Under the pieces are notes generated by a model. The model had not been told where the DNA came from. It ran no database searches and saw only the letters and a list, made by a program, of their open reading frames with translations. A program made the position numbers and the translations under genes. 64,000 nt of DNA from contig NW_019091419.1 in the NCBI RefSeq assembly GCF_001949145.1, positions 490,527 through 554,526 of the forward strand. The letters are read 5' to 3'. This document shows, one piece after another, positions 12,290-23,600 of the stretch; positions within the stretch are counted from its first letter, which is position 1; each line of letters begins with the position of its first letter. Source of the stretch: Acanthaster planci (lineage: Eukaryota > Echinodermata > Asteroidea > Valvatida > Acanthasteridae).

Positions 12290-15200
12290 TTAAGGAGATC
12301 CATGTTCCTTTATTTTGCCTTCAATCCACTGCGCATAGTGTGCCACTTTGGTGTATACCCCAGGATTGTTGGCCATGGCGCACCCTCGCCCCCAGCTGGT
12401 GATCCCAACAAGGTGCCAGCGGCCGTCGGACAGCTCACACATCAATGGACCACCTGAATCCCCCTGAAAAAGAAACGATCCAAGACACCATAAAAGACAT
12501 TTTCAGTATTTTAAACAGTTTGCTTAGAAACCTCCAGGAAGGTGTCTGAATTTTGAGTTTGTAGCCCTTCTCTCGGTTACATTTATCCATGAGACCTTAA
12601 CCGCAAAAACAAAAGTTTGATTTTTCTGTCAGGCCACTGTGCTTCAGTTCTTAAACAGTTTGATCGTGAATTGTAATGCTTTAAAAGGTACAGTCCTTCA
12701 TTGCAACCATCAAAAAGTGACTGACAAAATCACTGTTGAAAAGCATACTCATGAGACTAAACTCCATTGGAAATTATTCTTGCCATTTTGAAGAAGAAAA
12801 ATAGAAAAAGGCCATATTTGATGACAAGCCTAAAGACACAAGTTTGGAAAATTGCCATTAGCAGTTGATTAATTTTGGATTTCTTTTTTTCTTTGTTTCC
12901 CTACCCGGCTTGTTTATAACATTGTATACTCGGTGTTTGCCCCCTAAGACTCATGAAAACAATCCACAAACGTACTCGGGTGGGACTCGAACCCACGACT
13001 TCCTGCATTAGCAGTACATTGTTATTTTGGCAAAGTGCACAAGTGGTTACATGTATTTAATTTGTTGGTTCAGTGCGCAACATCATGTAGCTACAGTTGG
13101 CTGAGTGAGAGCCTTTTTAGGATGCTAAATTCGAGCATCATTGAAAACATGACTCGGTAACTTTGGATTTGAAATCAATGTCCTAGAATGTCATTTTTTC
13201 CCAGAATATACAGTCTTCCCTGAAGTAAAACTTCATCGGGGTAGTTGTTAGGTGCTCTTTACATTTTGAGCACTTTTTTGCCTCAAACAAAACAACAATA
13301 CACAAATGACAAATGACGGATTATACCTATAAAGCCACACCAACGGTGGCAGTCTCAAAATGACTGCTTACTTGACAAGCATCAATTCCGCCAGCCAAAT
13401 AGCCTGCGCATATCATGCTGCTAGCTATTATCCCGTTGTAGACATCCTTGTGGTTACACTGGCTCTGGCGTAGTATTGGCACCCAGGCCTGCTGAAGCTT
13501 CCTGGCTTGCCGCCCTCCCACTGTACATGAAATCATGAAAATGAGAACAGGAAGGCAATTTCTGAACTGTTTTGGTTCAAATTAAAAGCATTTTTCAAAA
13601 ATGGTGCAAATTCCTCATGTTGGCATCTTGAAAATCAAACTTTAAGCATATGTCAAGAAGTACACAGAGGAACTACATATTTCATAATACATGTACTTAG
13701 ATCATGATATACACATATACTACGCAAATAGTGCTATAAAATCCTCCCCGAGCTGAAGTGCACCCCCAATCAGCGAAAAGAAAGACAGGTGGTTACAAGC
13801 GAGATCTTGCACGGGTTTTGCATGTATGCAGACACTCAGAGTGGATTAAAAGTCACAGAAGTTATAGCAACTGTTTGACATACAAGTGTCAGTTTCATGA
13901 GGCTTCCACATTCCGTGCATGTACTTAACATTCACGTTTTTCAAATTTTTGCTCCTCTCTGAAACAGTTGCGGCTGCTGATTTTTTAAAATCATTTTGGA
14001 AGTGCATTTGTATTGCAAATCTACAAGTTGCAGGTATGTCATTCGTTAGCCTGAAATGCTCTGAATTGTTTGAGACTTGGTGTATGTGAAGCTAAGTATC
14101 CCACACAGATTTTCAAATCATGATGTACCATTACAACCCTAGTAATAAATCACATCTATTCTTACTTTCCGTCAATCCCCATCCTGTCACAAGGCAGTGG
14201 ATCTTGTTGGACATGTCCAACTCCTTGTCCAGGCAGGCCACGTTGACCTGCTCGCTGTCCAGCGACAGGGATCTGTCCAGGACCAAGACAGCCAGGTCGT
14301 TGCGCATTGTCTTGGTGTTAAAGCCCTTGTGCTTGATGATGTGTTTGATTTTGGCCTCCTGCTCGCCCTTGGACAGGTGGAGGTCAATAGTGTGCTTGCC
14401 GAGGTGGACCCTCCAAGTTGTTACATCATTCCTAAAGTGATACAAGGGAAAAAAGACATGGAATGGATTTGGTTTTTGACCTGTGTTTGTAAAATAATTT
14501 GCATTTTTTCCTCTCTTTTCATTCCTTTTCATCTACGTTTCATTCAGTCAGACTTCCAGTAGATTTGTTCAGTTGGTACTCAACTTCCTTACGACCCTAA
14601 CTTTGTTTTCACCACTCAGTCTGGTCTTGTATCTGGTCTTGTGTCTGGTCTTGTGTCTGGTCTCGACTACAACACTGCACAATGCTTTCCACCATTTTAA
14701 GGGGGCCGCAGGTCATGCCCAGAGAAACAACATTGGATTTTTCTACTGCTTGAATACTGCATTCTTATGTAGAGCCTGTAAGTAAACGGCTGTGGTTAGT
14801 ATGTCTAATTCCTGTGATTGAATCTGGTCATGTGATCAATATACATGCACAACAGAAAGCTCCAAGTACATTGTTAAGGCCAAATGACAGAAACATTATG
14901 CCTTCTACAGTAGAAAATAGCCACCGTGGGTATTACAGAACAATAGCTAGGACAATGCTGCTGCCGTTATTGGAACCTCTAGACTATAGAGCAATACATG
15001 AAAGGATTGGCCCATTGGCTGGCATACTGATCACTGGGTAACACTGATCATACAAACTATTAAGTAACAGAAGAGTGGGCTTGCATTAAATTATTGATCA
15101 CACCAAGAAAGCAAAGTTAGAGCGGACTTGCATTGATTTCATGAAGCAGTGGGCAGCCGAAACGACAATGTTCTCCCTCACCAGCGTCCCGCCACAGATA

Positions 15201-18200
15201 GCCACCTGCCTTCCGCTCTTGAACCTGTGGATGAGCTGGGCTTGCCAGGGCCAGGAACCAGCCACTGCCTCGATGCCACCCACAATGCGCTTTTCGAATA
15301 TCTGGAATGATGGCAATCTCCTTGTTCCACATCCTGTGTCTACAGTGCAGGCCAGACGGGGAAAGGTTGAAATGGCAGCAGAAGATAAAGAAGTGTAATA
15401 AACATAGAATCATGTATCGGTCCCCACACCTAAAAGTGAGAACTTTGGTTTCCAAGATTTTTGGTACGTTTGGGAAAGAAATAGGGGTAGTTTCCGTATT
15501 TACGTTTTCTAACTGGACTGAATCTAAATATGAAGGGGTAGAGTTCAATGAAAATCGACTGTAAAAGCTTTGAATACTGCGCTTTCAATACCTTCAGTCC
15601 AGTAACTCTGTCAGCATTGTATCCTCATTGCTATCCCAAAACTTATGAAAAAAATTGCAAGCTACTTGGGTGAAGCTGGATCCCTCCACCGCCTGCTTAC
15701 TGGTGCAAATTTTAAGGGCAAAACCCAGAATTCCATCAATTTGATTGCAGGTTATGAACAAGAGTTGTCTATCACCAACACATAACAGGTACGTGTAATT
15801 GATTGATTGAGAGGTTTTAAAAATGTTAAATTTGTCCATGCCACCTCCAACCGAAGAATCAAGTGCCAACCAGTCTCACATTTGCTAGGTGAACATGCAA
15901 ATCTCACCCTTTTCTTGGATACACTCTTTCAACTGACAGCCCTCGACCTGAACATCTTTCCCAGTGCATGCAGTGCTCAGCTCGTGGCACTCTCGGTAGC
16001 GCTGTCGCTCGCCTGGTCCACAGTCTGTGTTGCAGGCCGACCACTCACTCCATAAACTCCAGCCGTAGATGGGGCTCCAGATGGACTCCACATCTGTGAC
16101 AGGAATGTAGTCATGTTATGGCTGAGCAGAGTTTGCAGAGAGATATGTGAAGGTGCCTTGAGGTGAAAGAAACTGTTTGCAAGAAATCCTAGAGACACTG
16201 TTATACATCAGAGGGAAATCCAGCTTTGAGAATATGATTTTTATAATTGTGGGGAATTTGTAACTAAAAGCATAGGAATTTCTCAGGGGGAAAAGTGTCT
16301 CTCAAAAGTTTAATTTTTTCACTTGTGTAACTTTACCTTGAGCACAATGTTTTAATTTAGAGCAGAAAGAGTGTTAGTTCCCAACTTGAGTACAAATACA
16401 TTGAAGGAAAGCCCAAGAATCATTTTAAGTCCATATGAATTACACTTGTACATATGCTTAAGTTTTAGGATTGATGTTTACCGTTTACTTTTCTTATTGT
16501 TTGGTTTTTAAATGTGTATACAAACGAGATGTGTTAGTAGTACAAGTGCAATTCAACCTTCGGGTTGCCAAACTGTACTATTTTTTTTAGTGAATAAACC
16601 AATAATAATAATAGTAATAATAATAATTAAAGTTTGTTCCTTGATTATGATTATCTGAAATTATATTCCTGCATGAAAAATCCCAGAGTGCGGAATAGCA
16701 AAGTGGTATTTCAAGCTTTATTCCGCAAGAGAGACAACAATCCAAGCACCTAGCATAACAGATACTTTTCTGGGGCACAAATGGTTCCTGATAGCATTTA
16801 TTGTCAGATCACTACAGAAATAAGCCAGACTTCTAACCACAGTCTGTTTCGTCTGACCCGTCCCCACAATCATTATCATCGTCGCATCGCCAACCCTGGG
16901 GCACACAGAAGTCCTGGTGCTGGCAGGGAAATGCTCCTTTCCAACAGCGGTCCTCAACTGTGTCAACCAAGAAATATGACCACATGCAAATGTTAAATGT
17001 TGGAGGAAGGTTAGCCTAATGGGGTAGACAAGCAAAGGTCATTTTCAAATCTTTTGGTTTCTTTTTCTTGTGCTCAAGGGGAAGATTCAGGAGGGGGACA
17101 GTGGGTACCACTGTCTCCCAAGAAAGGAGCCTAATGTCTTTTAAAAATAATGACAGAAAGATGATTTGTTTATTTAATTTCCCCTCCTAAAAGCATATAA
17201 GAAGCCCCCAAATGCGGCCTCATTCCTCAGAATTTATAGATTCTTCTTGAGTGCCTTAATATGCACAAATGTTATGCCTGGTCATAAGCTCTCGTTTTTT
17301 CTCCACAACATGCATATTCCTTCTGTTTTTGCACTGATAGCTTGTTACACTTTGCCAGCCACTGGTTCTAACTGCCACACACTAAAAGAAAAATCTATGG
17401 GCCAGCTAAGGCTATATGTGCATACACTCCATCTGAACGCCTACTGACTGTAATATGTTAAATCTCCCAAGAAAATGAAGTTTACCCTAGTTGAAGGACC
17501 TGTTCCCTGTTCACAACTTGAATTTAAAGAGGCATATCTGGATGACACTTTGGCTTTTGAGAAATAAATTTAGCAACCCAAATTCAAAGCTGCATTAGTC
17601 AGTGCCTAGGTCAGGTGGGTACACTGATCATATAGCGTCATTTTTTTCTGACTTGTTCCGCAGATGTCGGCTGTTTCATCTGACCAGTCATAGCAGTCGG
17701 CCATGCTGTCGCACACCCAGGACCATTTGATGCAGTCCTCGCCAGATAAGCAATGAAAACAAGCTACGAACCAAGATGAAAAACATAAATAAAAATTGGA
17801 TAGTTTAGGACTTGGGACTGTACAAGAGGTGCACTTTGGTGGGAGGGGTTTGCTATTGCAAGATGGGGGCACAACCAAAAATGACCTTTGCAGCTTGAAA
17901 TGCTTATTACCTTGCAGAAAACTTTTAAGATAAACTTTCTTAAAACAAGTTTATGTCCTTGATTTAAAGGTCCATAGAATAAATTGTCAATGATTAATTT
18001 TGTTTAGATATCTAGTCTTTGGATGGGATGAAAGTATTTGAATACCTATTTATATTTCAGTCTAAAGAGTATTCTTACTTCAAAGCCCACAGTATTTTCT
18101 GATAACTGGTGTGCTTTAATGTGAATATCATTTCTGCACTCACAAAAAGAACACAAACTTTTTTGACTGGGATTGAATACTTATACATTCCTCAATATGA

Positions 18201-20819
18201 ACATGTACACTGTGATTTCATTGCTAAAAACAGGGGAAATCAAACAATTGTGAAATGACAACAGAAAAGTTAAAAGGAAAAGTGAACTGCGAATCGTGTG
18301 CCCTCGGCACCACTTCGAAATTTGTCCTACTTACACCCCAGTCTGTTGCAATTGGCTTGACGCTCGTCTGCCCCATCCACACAGTCCTCGATGCCATCAC
18401 ATATCTCTGCTCTTTCTATGCACTTTGTGCTGTCGTCACAGATCAATGTGAAGCACTCGTCTGTTTGAGCTTAAAAATAAAGATTTGGACGTTACTCTTG
18501 TAATAGAGTTTGAAAAGCTAACTCAAGACCCCCAGTAGGGAGCTTGGATTGTTGAAAAGACAACAACTAAAAAGCACGCCAACGTGAACACAAAGATGGA
18601 CCAGTGGTTTCATTATCCCAAACTTGTGACACAAAGTACTCAACGCTAGAAAAACGACCAAAATGTTGAGCAAATTAAAAGGGACAAGGGGGAGACTTAC
18701 GGCAGTTCTCTTTCTTTTCATCCGATCCGTCCAGGCAGTCAGGTTGACCGTCACAGAGCCACAATTCGGACACCTTGGTTTCTCCGTCTTCGCAGGTGAA
18801 TCCTACAAAGTTTGGCGTCATGAAGCAAATGCTAAACTGTACTCAGAGAGTTCAGTAGTCACTTGATATTTCTTAGCGCTGCCTGACTTTTTAAACTACT
18901 TACGAGGATTTCAGCTTAGATTTTTATTCGATGTTTAATGCTGTTTAGAGTTATGATGCGTTCAGTCGGTTGGCTTTTGCGGGCCTGCACGTGCTGTGCG
19001 ATTTGGTACCGGTGTGTCGGCGTTGTGCCGGTTCGTGGCCCATGAGGTGCGCCAACGTTGTGCCGGCTTTTTTGTCGGTGTTATACCACGCAGGTGTGTG
19101 GACAAAATTACCCGAACAGCCGAAGTTCTCCTTATCCACTAACGTTTCACTGGACAATCCTTACGGACCCCTCGAATGGCGGTAAGCAATGTGTTAGTTT
19201 TTGTGCGCTGTCACAATGCTTACCGCCATTAACGGGGACCACTGCCAATAAACATTGACGGAGTTACCATGATCACTGAAACTGTCTATTGATGGTTATT
19301 TGAAATCTCCATGATGTGCAGCTTAACCTTCACCATAACTAATCCCCAAAGCCGTGGCTTTCAGTAATGTCCAGACACTGGGACTCTTAGATTATCCTTT
19401 CAAAGGACAGCTTGGAAATCATTTCGTTTCCTGATGTGCATCATCATGCTAGGATAAAAATGAATTTCGGACTGAGAGACTTGTCAGGAAGTATTTTGGG
19501 TGGTCGTCTTTCCATTATCTCTTGACAAAACGCAATGACTTTCAAACCTACATTACTTTGGTTGGTTTTGTGAACTCTATCTAGTATTTTAAATAAATGT
19601 TTTCATTTACTTCAACTTTCTTTCATCAATGAAGGGGTAAATGAAAATATATCTTTGAAATTGGAATAAAGATTTCAAGTGTCACAGAAAGGTGCAATAG
19701 CCCGAGCTTAAGCTTTACGATGGAAGCCGGACTGTGGGCTGAATTTAACGCCAGAAAGATTTGCGAGGGGAGGTGAGATCGAGGCGAGGGGTGGTGGTAA
19801 TAAAATCCCAGTTGGTGAAAGAATTGTAGCAGTCATTATCAAGTACAATGATCGTACTCATCTTTAGATTGTGTGGACTGTTTGATTTGGCTACCTGTGT
19901 ATTGGCAATCGTCACCCTCATCGCTCCTGTCGTTGCAGTCGTAATACCAGTCGCATTCCAAGTCGGCGTCGATGCACATACCGTCGTCACAAGCGAACTC
20001 ACCTGCCCCGCAACGCTTGTTACCTTTGTCTGCGAAAAATGAGGAAAACGGGTCTTCCTGCTGAAATTCTGAGTGTTGACATGCAGACATTTTTTATGTA
20101 TTACATTCCAGTGTTTGAAGTATACGTTGGCTGGTATAAGCAAGTGGATAAGTAGCTTAGATCGTAATTAACAGGTTGGGAGCGGTGACAAAATTAGCAA
20201 TGGCCATTGTCAAAAAAATAATTTGAACAATCCAGGACAAAGGTACATTTATATCCGAAGTAATACTGATAAAAAGTGGGATGTAAGAATATCTTGGCAC
20301 GAACGGTGTGGGATGACCTTTAAACGACATGCAAGCAAGTTTGTCTCGAGCCAAGGGGGCTCATCAGACCGGCGTTTATCTCCAGCTTCACTGGCATAGA
20401 ACTACTAACTTAAAAGTCCGAATGAGATGGCAGTCCATCACACGTTGTCCCTAAGCTACTTCCAGTGCCTAGGAGTGAAGTGACTTCCGCCCCCAGGTCA
20501 CAACACGTAGCCAGCAGCTGAATTGGAACCCCCTACCCTCTGATAATGAGTCACAAACAACTACATCCCTCTGGGATATGCACCCTTGGCGGTGACTCTC
20601 TCCCTCCAAAGTAGCCTTCACATTGTTGGCCAGGCAGGCCCACACCCTCTCTGCTGCACATAGTTCATCATCGCTTTGAACAAACATTTCACTGTACCTA
20701 CCTTTTACGATCGACACAGGACTGGCGTTTGCCAGTATCCCGAGACGTAAAAGTAAGATCGTTGAGACAAGAGCATGGCGCAGAGTAAGTTGAGTGTACT
20801 TTGAACCACAGTCAGCCAT
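12290..20819 (-). CDS. Secreted mosaic serine protease: 5 LDLa modules, TSP1, trypsin domain
   Basis: Eleven coding exons in transcript order: 20819-20702, 20029-19895, 18802-18701, 18469-18335, 17763-17653, 16957-16838, 16093-15908, 15333-15132, 14431-14166, 13520-13372 and 12463-12290; 565 residues. Exon 1 encodes a signal peptide (hydrophobic core [13 protein letters not shown]). Then follow LDL-receptor class A modules at about residues 40-84, 85-118, 119-163, 164-200 and 201-240, a TSP1 repeat at 241-302 (three Trp in [10 protein letters not shown]), and a trypsin domain with activation site KR|IVGG at 318/319. The catalytic triad is complete: His364 (SAAHC), Asp415 (NDLAVL), Ser511 (GDSGGP). 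Asp505, six residues before the Ser, predicts cleavage after Arg/Lys. Module 2 lacks cysteines 1 and 3. The intron after the His exon uses a GC donor. Extracellular proteolysis is expected; substrate and orthologue are unknown. The acceptor pairing around exon 17763-17653 is the least certain. Confidence 0.9.
12958..13030 (-). repeat. tRNA-derived SINE-like fragment
   Basis: On the minus strand, CTGCTAATGCAGGAAGTC is followed by GTGGGTTCGAGTCCCAC, a perfect B-box (GGTTCGAGTCC) flanked by bases able to pair as a T stem. The A-box side is degraded and no full cloverleaf forms. It lies in the last intron of the protease gene. Confidence 0.5.
14620..14667. repeat. 12-bp minisatellite, four units
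   Basis: Four head-to-tail copies of TCTGGTCTTGTG with one or a few changes in the first and last units. It lies in an intron of the protease gene. Confidence 0.8.
15130..15131 (-). other. Non-canonical GC splice donor in the protease gene
   Basis: After the exon carrying the catalytic His, the only donor that keeps phase and a normal His-to-Trp spacing is AT|GCAAGT on the minus strand. GCAAGT is the consensus of GC-AG introns. A GT donor further downstream (TTGGT|GTGATC) would also be in phase but would add ten residues after the His loop, unlike related proteases. Confidence 0.65.
16601..16628. repeat. AAT trinucleotide microsatellite
   Basis: A run of AATAAT units with one G interruption in an intron of the protease gene. 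Confidence 0.85.
19175..19230. repeat. Short inverted repeat (hairpin), 19-base arms
   Basis: AATGGCGGTAAGCAATGTG at 19175-19193 is the reverse complement, with one mismatch, of 19212-19230, with an 18-base loop. It lies in a locally GC-richer part of an intron of the protease gene (about 18950-19260). It could be the core of a small transposable element or a structured RNA; nothing decides between them. Confidence 0.6.
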
Positions 20820-21978
20820 CACTTTGTTAGGACAGAGGCAAAGGTTGAGGGGTAGGTTGCTTTGTGAAATGCACATGAAACCATGGCTGACCCATTCTTT
20901 TCAAATCATTCTTGCTGAGTTGCAGCGCATGAATTGTTACACTCGATGAGGAATTCGGGATATGTGCCGGCTCCCATTCATTGATCGATCTGCTCCTCGA
21001 GCTCAGAAGTTCTATGGAAGACGGGTGTAAAATTCCACCTCACCACTCATTCTTAAATCTTTGAGACAGTGTATTTCCCTCTTTTTCTAAAGAATACCTT
21101 TCCTCGTTTAATACAAATGGCCTAGGGACCTCCTTTGATGCTATTAAGTTGCGTGATCATTAGGCGCACAATTTTTTAATCTTGGTAATGTTACAAGTAG
21201 GTTTATCGTGAATGTTTTAATTGATCAAGTAATCGACGTGCGCTATTTCGGTTCGGCAAACAAAAATCATCTGCCCAAACGTCTTGCGATGCAAAAGAAT
21301 GTTCCTGCATCTCCTACGACATTTGTGGAGGATGTATATTTTCTAATTGAATTTCTCTTCCCAGTAGCTCATTGTGTTTGACACACAGTAATTATGTAGG
21401 CCCATGGTGTGGAATGGCAAAACGTGTATTAATGTATCATTATTACCTTGGCTGATTTAAAACGTAAATGGCAGGGAACAACACTGCTCTTTGCACGGTG
21501 CCCGGGCAAATCGTGTCTTAGTATATTTATACTATAATTACATCATTGTGTTGTTATTTGGTATCAAATTGACAAACAGTTCGAGTAGAAACATATCAGA
21601 TATGCCTTAGTTGTTTTCTGTGGAGTGTATGGATTGTATATATACACGTGCCTTTTGCTCTGCATTACTCCAAAAAGTGTGCGCTAACACTGTCGGACCC
21701 TACTCGATTGCATTTCCCTTTCAGGTCACAGTTGGGACTTGGCAGCTCAAAGTTCACTTCTACCAACAAACTGTGAACGTCCTGGCACTGCTATCATGTT
21801 ATCATCTGTTATGAAATATGCAATCAAGACACCACTAGCTATCATCACATGCACAATATACGTCTGCCCATTTAAAACCTAATCGTAAACCCAGTCGCAA
21901 ATCACATAAACTGAACACCCCTTTTGGACTCTGTGACTATATTCAAAAGATCTGATAAACCAAACTTCATTTTGGAAG
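20820..21978. promoter_or_regulatory. Divergent intergenic region of protease and tocopherol-cyclase-like gene
   Basis: About 1.16 kb separates the two divergent start codons. No exon is recognisable. Promoters of both genes are expected here, but I could not identify a convincing TATA box or other core element for either one. Confidence 0.4.
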
Positions 21979-23450
21979 ATGAAACGCCCTGTCGTGAAGG
22001 CTTTGTTTGGAAGTCTTGCTTTGGTACACGTATTATTTTTCCAGTTTGGGATTGCTAACCAGTACGACCCACATGTCTACCCCTCCATTGGACCGTTCAT
22101 CGAGGGCTGGTACGCCCGTTTGACAGACACGTCCACCCCACAATCGTTCGGCGTCCTCTTCGGTCGGGTGTTGCCCAAACCCACTGCCGAGCGGAAAAAG
22201 TCAATCCCGCTGACGTACGTTGCTATTGTTTGCAGCGCCGGAGACCAAGCGCCATTCGTGGTTGCGGAGGCCTTCCCCGATCCAGACCACATCTCTGTGA
22301 CAGTGGACGGTGGGATGCCCGTGACGGAGAACCCAGACAATCGTAGTCCGGCAAATTTCAGATGGGCCGCTGACCCATACGGGTCATTCAACGTGACGGC
22401 CGAATCGACAGTTTTTAACTTCACAATCGGGGACAAAAGCTTGGCTGGGAGCTTTGGGGCTCCAGTGCCATGGGGACCAGTTGGGCAAGGTATACGTTGA
22501 TCAAGATGCAGTAATTCTTGACGTGGCATGATGATTTTCTCATGGCATTTACTTGCCAAAGCTAATGTTTTTCTTTCAGTGTTAGGGGCGAGGGGTTATA
22601 GGCTGCAATCGAGTTCTACACAGCAATCAAGACTCAAATCTCTGTTGAGAAAGACCTCGGATGCGTTGGCAGTTGTGTTAATGTGGCACAGAGTTGTAAG
22701 CTGTCGTGCCATTGAAAGGGACATCACGCATGTTATGGAAGGGGTACTAAAAAATTTGATTGTTTAGCAAGCGTTAACATAAGAAGCGCCATTCTCTCTC
22801 TTTTTCCCATTTTAGGGCCAGAGGGGTGGTTGAGCAATCTTCCATTTATTCCACTCCACTGGTTCGTTTATAGCCTCTCAACATTCGGGGACTACACCTG
22901 GGAGAGTCGAGGAGACGGCCTGACAATCCATGGCAACGCCAGAATGCATCAAGAGAAGAACTGGGGAGATGGTTTTCCTCCATCTTGGATTTGGATGCAA
23001 GGGGTCGATTCCTCCGGCTCGACAGTCTTCGCGGGAACTTTCGGCGTCCTCAAGTTCTTGGGTTATTTGTCGATAACCGCTCACCTATTCGGTTACCGCG
23101 ACTACGGGGCCGACGTAGAGCTGGACTTTCGCCCTGACAATTCAATCAGCAGAATGACTGCCGATGGATGTAACGGTGTGGCGAGAATCGAAGTGCTTTC
23201 ATTTTGGTACAAGGTGATAGTAGAAGCCAGAGCCCCTCCTGCGACCCTGCAGAAGTGTCTGAGGGGGCCCACAGAATACGGATTTCAAAAGGTCTTGGTG
23301 GAAAGTTTCATGGCAACAGTGGACATTGCTGTTTACAAAAGAGGATACTTCAGCTACCACCTGATGGATATGAAATCGTTTGAGGGAGCGGCCATAGAAT
23401 TCGGCGGTGAAGAACTTTGCGAGCATAATCCATGCACAGCAGAACTGTAA
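21979..23450 (+). CDS. Secreted tocopherol-cyclase-like protein
   Basis: Two exons, 21979-22489 and 22816-23450, joined in phase 1 over a 326-base GT-AG intron, give 381 residues. The ATG is followed by a signal peptide (hydrophobic core LFGSLALVHVLFFQFGIA). Family marks of tocopherol cyclase (Pfam Tocopherol_cycl) are PFIEGWYARL near residue 39, which matches the FxEGWY(F/Y) motif, and EKNWGDGFPPSWIWMQG at residues 217-233, which matches the EKNWG...FP..W.W.Q motif. A C-terminal block ending in AAIEFGGEE resembles the end of plant VTE1. Two N-glycosylation sequons (NVT, NFT) lie in exon 1. In plants and cyanobacteria the enzyme closes the chromanol ring of vitamin E, a pathway animals lack, so the true substrate is unknown. 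A lipid- or pigment-related secreted enzyme or binding protein is inference. Confidence 0.85.
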
Positions 23451-23600
23451 AATCGCTTTTCGCTGTGAATGATTATTGGCTCAAAGTAAGGGTAGCTTGG
23501 ATGTATTAACCATTCTCCGTTTGGCTGTCAAAGATATAGACTGTAACATCTTCTCTAGCTCTGATTTTCTGTGAAAAATTACAATAAAGACGTCATAAAT
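23451..23600 (+). other. 3' UTR with poly(A) signal
   Basis: AATAAA at 23583-23588 lies 133 bases after the stop of the tocopherol-cyclase-like gene and is the likely poly(A) signal. Confidence 0.65.

Noticed and set aside
14573-15041. Plus-strand open frames within the protease introns
   Set aside because: One includes the 12-bp minisatellite, which creates an artificial open frame. None has coding character.
15102-15129. Read-through to the GT donor at 15101-15100 as the normal exon end in the protease
   Set aside because: It would insert ten residues beside the catalytic His that related proteases lack. The GC donor gives the expected spacing, so the GT site is kept only as a possible alternative.
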